Origin: Allomyces macrogynus ATCC 38327
Lineage: Eukaryota; Blastocladiomycota; Blastocladiomycetes; Blastocladiales; Blastocladiaceae
Assembly: GCA_000151295.1 (NCBI GenBank)
Contig: GG745330.1
Span: 1,403,956-1,430,826 of the forward strand
DNA: 26,871 bases
Reading direction: 5' to 3'
Below are positions 20,307 to 26,871 of this stretch, piece by piece. The notes below the pieces were generated by a model. The model saw only the letters and a list, made by a program, of their open reading frames with translations, had not been told where the DNA came from and made no database searches. The first letter of the stretch is position 1; every line of letters begins with the position of its first letter. Position numbers and translations under genes: made by a program.

Positions 20307-23300
20307 CTAGTACCGGCGGTCGGCCGGCGCATACCCGTCGTCGGCCCTGCCCGGCGGCAGCGCGCGATAAGCATTCGCGCCCATGAGCTGCGGCGACGCG
20401 CCCCCGCTCCCACCACTCCGATGGCTCAACGGCGACGGCGGGCGCACGCCGTACCCCGGCGACGCGGGACGCAACGGCGTGTGCCCCTGCTGCGCCGGCG
20501 CGAGCCGCGCATACTGCTGCTGCCCGGGTTGCGGCGCGTACTGCGGCTGCTGCGCGAACTGCGGCTGTTGCGGGAGCGCGAGCTGCGGGTTGCGCGGCGG
20601 CTGGCCCGCCCCGTACTGCTGCATCGGGTACTGCTGCGGCGTCGACTGCTGCACGTACTGCTGCTGCGAGTACTGCTGCTGCCGGGCAAACTGCGCCTGC
20701 TGCTGCTGCGCGACACGCTGCTGTTGCGTCTGGAACGTCTGCACGCCGAGACTCTGCGGGGTCATGCCCGGGATCGGGTTCCCGTGCTCGTCGACCGCCA
20801 CCATTTGCGTCTCGACGCGCGTCGTGTAGGTCGTCGTCGTCGTGGCCGTCTGGTGCTGCTGTTGCTGCGTCTGGTGCTGCGAGTACTGCGAGTACTGGCC
20901 GTACTGCACGCCCGGCTGTGGCGTTTGCGGGCCACGCGACGGGTCATAGTACCCGCCGACGTCGCCGGGCGCCGCGGGCGACCGCGGCCGCACTGCGGCG
21001 AATCGAGGGTCGGCTTGACAACGACCCCGAGTCGCCACCGGGTCCCGCGAGCCCCTCCAATCCGGGCAACGTGGCCGAGGTCCCGCCATTATGGTACGGC
21101 GTGAACGCTGACGACAGCGAGTTGACCGAATGGCGGCGGTCGCCCGCATTCGCGTGCACGGGCGCGAGGTCCGGGAAGTACGGCACGAGCAGGTGCTCGA
21201 TGCGCGGGTCGACGTACGGCAAAATCAGCCGCTGCACGAGCGCTGGATGCATGTATCGTTCGCGGCGCTGCGCGTGTTCCGACCGCAGCGGCATTTCGAC
21301 GGGGGTCGGCACGGGGCCGTAGCTGTCCGCCAGGTACTGCGCGGCCTTGAGGTGCTTGCCGGTGATATAGCGGCCCCCGAAGAAGGTGGCGAGGAAGAGC
21401 GCGACCATGAACCCGCCAGGCACCCAACGCGCGACCGTTAGCAGGTAGTAGGCGAGGAGTGCCTGCGCGGTGAGGATACTTGCGAAAAGGCGCTATGGGA
21501 CGAGAAGAGGGGGTGGGGAGCGGAGAGGTTAGCGACGCCAGGAGCCGAAAATCAAGACCGAGTGGGGGAAAAGGAGCGAGAAATGCCGACCTTCGACACG
21601 GTCGGGAACCAGTCACCGGCGCTGTCGGACCCGCGCGAGAAGACAAACATGAGCTGCCACTTGTAGATGATGAGCGCGAACGCAAAGTAGAGCACGACAA
21701 ACACTAAAAGAGCACGAATAAAAAAAAGAAAGGGCGCAAAATGCATCAGTCGAGTTGGCCTCACGCGCGGCGCATGACGGAAATGAAGACAAACCGTAGA
21801 TCAAAGGGTGGACCCACGCGTAGCACGAGCCTGGAGAAACAAGAGTAAGTGAGAAAGCAGGAAAAATGATAGGGAAATGGAAGGAAGGAGTTACCAATAA
21901 AGAAGTAGAACAGCATGAGAGAAATGACCGACTCTGCATTACACACCAAAAAGCGTCAGTTCGTCAAGGAAATCTCCGCCGCGGAAAAAAAAAGAGGCCA
22001 CCCCGTACCGTATTTGAACGCCGGCGGGTTGTTGATCAGAATCTCTTGCCGCGGCGTGAGCGACGAGTAGGTGCGGCGCACGTAGGAGACGATCAGGGGC
22101 CACGCGCGTGCCAGCTCCAATGGAAAGAAGCCGGCACCTGATGGCGAGGGAGGAAGGGGAGAAAAGGGAGGAGTCAACGACACGGGGCGATAACGCAACA
22201 ACGTTCGAAGAAGCCGCACCATTAACCACGTAGTTCATCCTGTTTGACCGTCGCGAGCAAGTCAGTCATTCAGCATCTACACAACGACACGAGACAAGGA
22301 CAGAAAAGCCATACCAGAACACGCCCTTGGAGGCAAACGTCACCGACACAAGCAACAGGTACTGCTGGATCTTTTGCCAGACTTTAGACAGCACGACGCC
22401 TGCATTCGGCCCCGCGAACTTCTTGACGAACCTGGAAACCGAGACAGTGGCAGGTCAGCAACACGGCAATGCAAAATCAGCGACCAGAGGATCGGAAAAC
22501 CTAAGAAAACCAAAGAAAACCGACGTACCCTTCAGGTGTCCAGTTCGAGAACGCTTGGTAGAAAATGGAAATAGCCGTGAAGAAACAAAAGAAGCCCGTA
22601 GTGTAAAAAATGAACATTTTGCGCGTAATCATGCGCGTGCGCAGAGCCTGTGTGTAGGCGCCCTGCATGTCGGTAATCATGCCGAAAAACGCGGGCAGGA
22701 ACATGAGGAACGAGTTGAACAGGATCGGCGGCAAGATACTCTGCACAAACGCCATGGTCTTGGGGTTGTTTGACATGACAATCCCGAGCTGCGGCCAAAT
22801 CTTGTACATGGTCAAGGGCTGCGTGAGCAGCGTGATGCCCGCGAGCGGGAACAGCCACGAGACGCTCACACCAAAGACAATGAAATTACCGAGCAGCCGC
22901 TTGCTGTTCATCGTCTTTGGGTCCTTGCCGAGATGCTTCCAGATGAGGTCCGACGGTCTCGGCGCGAGCTCGAGTTCCAGGCCGAGCGGCGCTTTGCCGT
23001 GGCCGCCGAGCTGCGAGCACACTTCGTGCGACTCAGTCGCCTGCGTGAACTCGACGAAGCCTATCCGCAAGCAGGAAATCATGAGTGAGGAGGGTGCCCA
23101 ATACTCTCCACCATAAGAAACGAAGCAAAGATGGGCGCACCGGCGTAGAGCGGCTTGGCCTCACACCCCTCGCGGCGCATCTTCAAGATGGTCATTTCGA
23201 GGTCGCGAATCTGCCCGCACAGCCGCTCGGCCTCGGGCGGCAAGACAGCATTGGGCAGCGCGAGTTCGGCCGCGTTGGTCGGCTGGTACGCGGCGAGTTG

Positions 23301-24229
23301 CTTGCCAAACGTCTGATGCAGCACCTCCTCGAGGTGGAACACGAGCTTCTCGTGCTGAGCCACGGCCTCGTCGAGCGCGGGCACCTTGAGGGCCAAGTTG
23401 CACGACGTGAAGTGCGTGACGTTGGCCTCGCGCATGGACTCGGCGAGCGCCAAATTATCGCTGAGCATTTCGGGCTTGAGTTTCGTGACGAGCACCGTCT
23501 TGGAGTGCGGCGAGTGGAAGTAGGCGGGCGTGCGGAAGTAGTCTTGCCGCACCGCGACAAACTCGACCCACAGTGTGTTGAACAGGTAGAGCGCGGCCGC
23601 GGTCGTCAAGTAGGCGATCACGACGTGACCCCACAAGAAATCGGGCGCGAACTGGACAGGTTGCGTCGTGGCCAGCGAATCGAGCGTCCGGCTGTACGTG
23701 GACGTGACCTGAAACTTGTTGGGTCCGAGCGGCCACGCGAGCGCGTTGACGATGATCAGGATGACAGAGCCGACCATGAACGCGCACGCCGTCTTGAGCA
23801 TGGTCTTGGCGAGCTTGACAAACATGACGGCATCGATTCCGAGAGACTCGCGAATCTGCTCGTCGGTGGTCCGGTAGACGACCGAGAGCCAGCCAAAGAG
23901 CGTGTTGGGCACCTCGGGGAGCTTTTCGGGAATCTGCGAGTCGTGGAAGAAGCGGTGCAGGCCGCGCCGCGAGAGCGAGTCCGAATAGAGCTTGTTGGGC
24001 TGGTAAACGTCCTGGTTGCGCGGGCGCATAAACGAGAAAAAGAGCACCGCGCCAATCCCGACGATACTCGTCAGGCCCATTTGCGCAAACAGGCCGTCGA
24101 TGGTGTTGGCGCCTAGCAGAGACGAGCGGATATGATCAGCATCGCCGTGCATTTCATGGAGCAAAACTCCGACTACCACCCACCATTCTTGACGAAATCG
24201 TCAATGAAATCGGGCGACGATAGCGACAT
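20307..24229 (-). CDS. CSC1/TMEM63-type osmosensitive calcium-permeable channel
   Basis: Exons: 24229-24184, 24112-23141, 23060-22529, 22431-22315, 22239-22220 (20 nt), 22137-22009, 21933-21895, 21830-21795, 21703-21591, 21492-21039, 20992-20307; 1047 aa if the last 46-nt intron is real. Without it the frame stops at 20944 (850 aa). Plasma-membrane mechanosensitive cation channel of the DUF221 (RSN1_7TM) family. Start MSLSSPDFIDDFVKN, then a first membrane segment (GLTSIVGIGAVLFFSF), two more around 130-200, a cytosolic RRM-like insert (SKTVLVTKLKPEM ... GGFVEFTQATES), and the channel core (PSDLIWKHLGK, NFIVFGVSVSWLFPLAG, ILFNSFLMFLPAFFGMI, GSCYAWVHPLIY, LLAYYLLTVARWVPGG). The tail is rich in Gln/Tyr/Pro and probably disordered. 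Introns are 64-98 nt apart from the last. Confidence 0.9.
20993..21038 (-). other. Possible 46-nt intron or frame break in the CSC1-type gene
   Basis: The exon from 21492 runs into a stop at 20944-20946 while a 230-residue Gln-rich frame continues in another phase. GTGGCG...CAG splicing restores frame but would be far shorter than all other introns here. Removing one G of GCGGCCGC near 20986 would also restore a natural-looking reading (SIRRSAPRSPAAP). Confidence 0.5.
22220..22239 (-). other. 20-nt micro-exon of the CSC1-type gene
   Basis: Flanked by CAG acceptor and GTGCGG donor. It supplies MNYVVN between FW and GAGFFPLEL, restoring the FW-NY-G pattern of the pore-region helix. Neighbouring introns are 75 and 82 nt. 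Confidence 0.75.
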
Positions 24230-24403
24230 GGCGGCAGAGAGCAGTGTTCACGCCCGTAGAACGAAGAACGAGGGGGGGCGAACGAGCTTGCTGCTTGCCG
24301 CTCGGGCGGGCAGCAGTGGTACTGCTCGAGCTTGACAATAGCCGACCGTGCGGCCGGGGAATCGTTTGCCGGTCCAAGTACGGGTGTCTTGACCGTGCGC
24401 GGT

Positions 24404-24473
24404 GGTCGTTGGTCGTTGGTCGTTGGTCGTTGGTCGTTGGTTGCCGGTCGTTGGTCGTTGGTCGTTGGTCGAG
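24404..24473. repeat. GGTCGTT 7-bp tandem repeat, ten units
   Basis: Eight perfect GGTCGTT units with one diverged unit (GGTTGCC, sixth) and a terminal GGTCGAG. Located 175-245 bp upstream of the CSC1-type start codon. Confidence 0.9.
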
Positions 24474-24863
24474 TAGAGTGTAGAGGGAAGCGGGTAGTCC
24501 CGCCTCGTCCAAAAGGTTCGTCCTCTCCGGCGAACGGCGTCGAGTCGAGTGCGGCAAGTGCGCGCGCGGGCTTTCGAGTGCTGCTGCTCGCTTGCTGCTG
24601 GCCAATAATCAAAAAATTGACGGCAACGACGAGGTGAAGGATGGTGGGAGAGGGACTGGACAAGGCTCGATTTGTCGTGACGTGCACCGCCAAGCAGACC
24701 CTGAACCGAGCGACGCTGGCGTTGCCTGTGCGTTTGCGCCACGCCGCCGCCGCCATCATGAGTGTATAACACATGAGATAGGATGGCCCAATTATACGGT
24801 CTGGGCGGGTGTACACCCTTGCCTCAATACACGAAAAAAATGAGGAGACATCCTGAAACGATG

Positions 24864-24904
24864 AGGATGGGGGTGGGGATGGGGATGAGGATGGGGATAG
24901 GGGT
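24864..24904 (+). repeat. G-rich GGGGAT-type tract, possible quadruplex
   Basis: At least four runs of four or more G separated by 1-8 bases, in GGGGAT/GAGGAT units. Fits the sequence pattern of a G-quadruplex on the plus strand; folding is untested. Confidence 0.6.
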
Positions 24905-25059
24905 CACGACAAACACTCAGCAAAACGTGTGCACACTCAATCACAGCACACACCAACACTCACACTCGCCTGCTACACACAACTACAAGCAATCTTTCGT
25001 TTCGTCTTGTCATACCCACAATCTTTTCGCAATGTGCAGGCCGTGGTTAGCACCGCCTC

Positions 25060-26190
25060 AAGCTTGAGCATGTGCATGACCAAGATGCACTTGACCTTGA
25101 TCTGCATCAACATGACCCACTGTCAACACAATGACAGTACCAAACTAGACAGTTGCAGCATATCAAATTGAGTCATTTGTGTCAGTTTCCTGCTCATTTT
25201 CTCTGCCCATTGCATTGCCCAAATCTGTTGCCATTTTGAGAAAACTGAAGAGAAAAGTGGGTTCAGCATGTACAATCACAAAAACGAGCAAAAAAGCACA
25301 CCAACAGCTCGTTCAAGACAAGAGACTTTGGCAAGAAGAAACTGGGTCACAAACTGTGACACAGTGTTGCAGTAGGGCTTGCTGCCTGGGTCAAATGGCC
25401 ACTTGAGCATGTTGCAGCCAGTGCAGTTCATGTTCCCCTTGGCAAGCGTCATTTGTGGCCTTGGTCGACTTGTCGATGCAACAAAAAGGCAGAGGAAGGG
25501 AGGGGGGGGATCACATGTCATGCAGCATGCTGGTCTGTCACTTGTTCTGGTCCACTTTGTGCATGTGAGCAATGGCGACTTTATAGATACACGTCCCAGT
25601 CTTGTTGCTGTTGCTACCACTGCCACAGCAGCTGCAGCTGCTGCAATGGAATGGCGTGCATGCATGCCTGAGTGTGGCCCACTAACAATGCACATCCTGC
25701 TTGCCAAGACCCCCCTCTCCTGTTCAACTGTGTAAAGATTGTCCAATCATGGTGTGTTTGCGAGTCTCCTTTCTTCCTTCAAAACGTGTCACATCCTTGT
25801 TGGTCCTGTCTGTTGGTTGATGCACTTCATTGCATTGCTCACTATTTGCTGTGCTTGCAGCGCCTGGTTGTGACGTTTAATCGTGCCATGTGCTTTTGGT
25901 CCCCATGTCTGATGGATTGCATCTCGTTTCAATATTTGCTACATGTGCCTTTCTCTGTGTTCTTTCTGAGTGCTGTCCTTGTGATCACTGGCTTGATTGC
26001 ATGGCTATTGGATCGCGTCGCCATGTCCTCTCCCATGGAGCACAATCCTGTCAGTGGCGTCCGCTTCTCCATGGCCACAGCAGCAATTTTGTATCCATTC
26101 CAGTCTTTCATGACCAGGCCACACCTCAGACTGAAATGTGGTGGCTATCTGTGGCACATTTGCTGGTGCCCTATTTTTTGATCCACAGGG
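25060..26190. other. CpG-depleted block of about 1.1 kb, possible decayed mobile element
   Basis: By eye about 19 CpG in 25081-26160, against often 6-10 per 60 bases in the genes. TG and CA dinucleotides and the words TGCA, CATG and GCATGC are abundant. Base composition is also lower in GC. This is the pattern left by methylated-cytosine deamination. Open frames (plus 25672-26181; minus 25276-25746, Cys-containing NCTGCNMLKWPF) have no recognised family. No terminal repeats or target-site duplications seen. Confidence 0.5.
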
Positions 26191-26670
26191 GAAGCGCGCG
26201 TGCTGCTGCATCTGCTGCTGCTGCTGCATCTTGCCGACTTGTCTTGTGATGCAGAAATTAGGTAGAAGTGAGAGGTTCAGATCAAGGTGAGGAGGTCCAC
26301 GTCACTGGCACGTGGGGAAGCACTGGAGAAAGGCACAGCGTCAACGGGCTCTGCACCGAGGGGCGGCCCCATCATCATGGCCCATGTCAAGTCTAGCACC
26401 CACAGTCAACTGCACGAGTTGGCCCCTTCGCGTGTCGGGGTCGGTTGGCGTTGGCGCCACTTTGGATGTGTTCGCTGCACTTCTCGCGTGACCGCGTCGC
26501 GCTTGCTCAAAACGTCAACGAACCCATCCACCAACTTGTCGGACATCACCGTCAACAACCGCGCGGCCAGGGCCCACACGCTCCGCGCCTTATTCATTCC
26601 CTCCTGATGCATACCTCATCCCTTCTCCACCCTTCTCTCCCCCGCCCCGACCACGCCATCCTCATCCACT
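26191..26670. other. Region 3' of the right-edge gene, possible small exon
   Basis: CpG-rich composition returns here. CTG repeats lie near 26202-26228. A minus-strand frame from an ATG at 26612 (or MNKARSV... at 26597) to 26406 reads ARSVWALAARLLTVMSDK and has high third-position GC, so a small gene is possible, but no family is recognised. Confidence 0.3.
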
Positions 26671-26871
26671 CTACGCGCCATCGCGCATCGGCCTCCCACC
26701 CATCGCACCCGCCATCAGATGCTGCAGCTGCTGCTGGTGCACGTAATACGACGGCGGCAAATGCGGCGGCGCGCCCGGCATTGCGGCCCCCGCGGCGGCG
26801 GAACCCGGGCGGCATCATCCCGGGCCGTGCGCCGTACGCGGCAGGCGGCATATGCGGCGGCATCCCCATCA
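26671..26871 (-). CDS. 3' end of a Pro/Met/Gly-rich protein (5' part outside window)
   Basis: The minus strand enters the window reading MGMPPHMPPAAYGARPGMMP in one frame and, after one apparent extra G in the GGG near 26815-26820, continues PGSAAAGAAMPGAPPHLPPS, then a Gln-rich VHQQQLQHLMAG and ends RPMRDGA at the TAG of 26671-26673. Without the change the first frame instead runs to 26594 through Arg-rich noise. Such tails occur in RNA-binding and transcription proteins; nothing more specific can be said. Confidence 0.45.

Larger units (their letters stand above)
24230..25059. other. Upstream region of the CSC1-type gene, simple repeats only
   Basis: No believable gene. Holds the 7-bp repeat (24404-24473) and the G-rich tract (24864-24904), followed by CA-rich sequence near 24940-25000. 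Open frames here consist largely of repeat translation. Confidence 0.5.

Noticed and set aside
20307..21149. Gln-rich minus-strand frame as an independent gene
   Set aside because: It has no convincing start, and its first third overlaps the channel tail in another phase. It is best explained as the continuation of the channel gene.
24154..24816. Overlapping frames in all phases around the 7-bp repeat
   Set aside because: A 7-bp repeat without stop codons opens every frame; translations are TNDQRP-type repeats.
25672..26181. 169-residue hydrophobic frame on the plus strand
   Set aside because: Lies in the CpG-poor block; rich in Cys, Trp, Phe and Leu, as expected from TG/CT-rich noncoding sequence. 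No family features.
1..26871. tRNA, rRNA, CRISPR arrays, transposase genes
   Set aside because: None seen by eye: no cloverleaf B-box in context, no spaced direct repeats, no recognisable transposase or reverse transcriptase motifs.

Overview
This is a GC-rich, intron-bearing nuclear segment of a fungus. The evidence is gene content (SLA1-type endocytic adaptor, MAK5 helicase, CSC1/TMEM63 channel, COX10, THG1), short GT-AG introns (almost all 64-99 nt, donors mostly GTACGY or GTGCGY) and small intergenic gaps. GC-rich early-diverging fungi such as Blastocladiomycota, or a basidiomycete, would fit. I cannot place it more precisely from the sequence alone.

Layout, left to right. 1-2171 (+): 3' part of an unrecognised acidic, coiled-coil-containing protein. 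2744-4508 (-): membrane-anchored alpha/beta hydrolase of the HSL type. 5242-5958 and 6896-7608 (+): tandem pair of sigma-like glutathione S-transferases with matching introns, TATA boxes, an upstream TTACGTGATCA motif and related 3' flanks. 8288-9727 (-): COX10, head-to-head with THG1 (9991-11221, +). 11293-14126 (-): MAK5/DDX24-type DEAD-box helicase, tail-to-tail with THG1. 14334-15102 (+): low-complexity coiled-coil protein built of 11-residue and then 7-residue repeats, with a 19-C run that breaks the frame. 15651-18806 (-): SLA1. 20307-24229 (-): CSC1/TMEM63-type channel with ten or eleven exons, one of only 20 nt, and a Gln-rich tail. 24230-26670: largely gene-free, with a 7-bp tandem repeat, a G-rich tract and a block of about 1.1 kb strikingly poor in CpG. 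26671-26871 (-): 3' end of a Pro/Met-rich protein.

Exon models were built by hand from splice sites, reading phase and family conservation. THG1, MAK5, SLA1, COX10, the hydrolase and both GSTs give complete open frames. Four other places (about 63-65, 14505-14523, 20980-21040, 26812-26820) need a one-base change or an unusual intron to keep the frame; consensus errors are the simplest explanation.

Functionally the genes are mostly housekeeping: heme A synthesis, tRNA-His maturation, 60S ribosome assembly, actin-linked endocytosis, osmosensing calcium entry and glutathione conjugation. The points most worth following are the possible dual targeting of THG1 beside COX10, the hendecad-to-heptad coiled-coil protein, the duplicated GST promoter module, and the CpG-depleted block.
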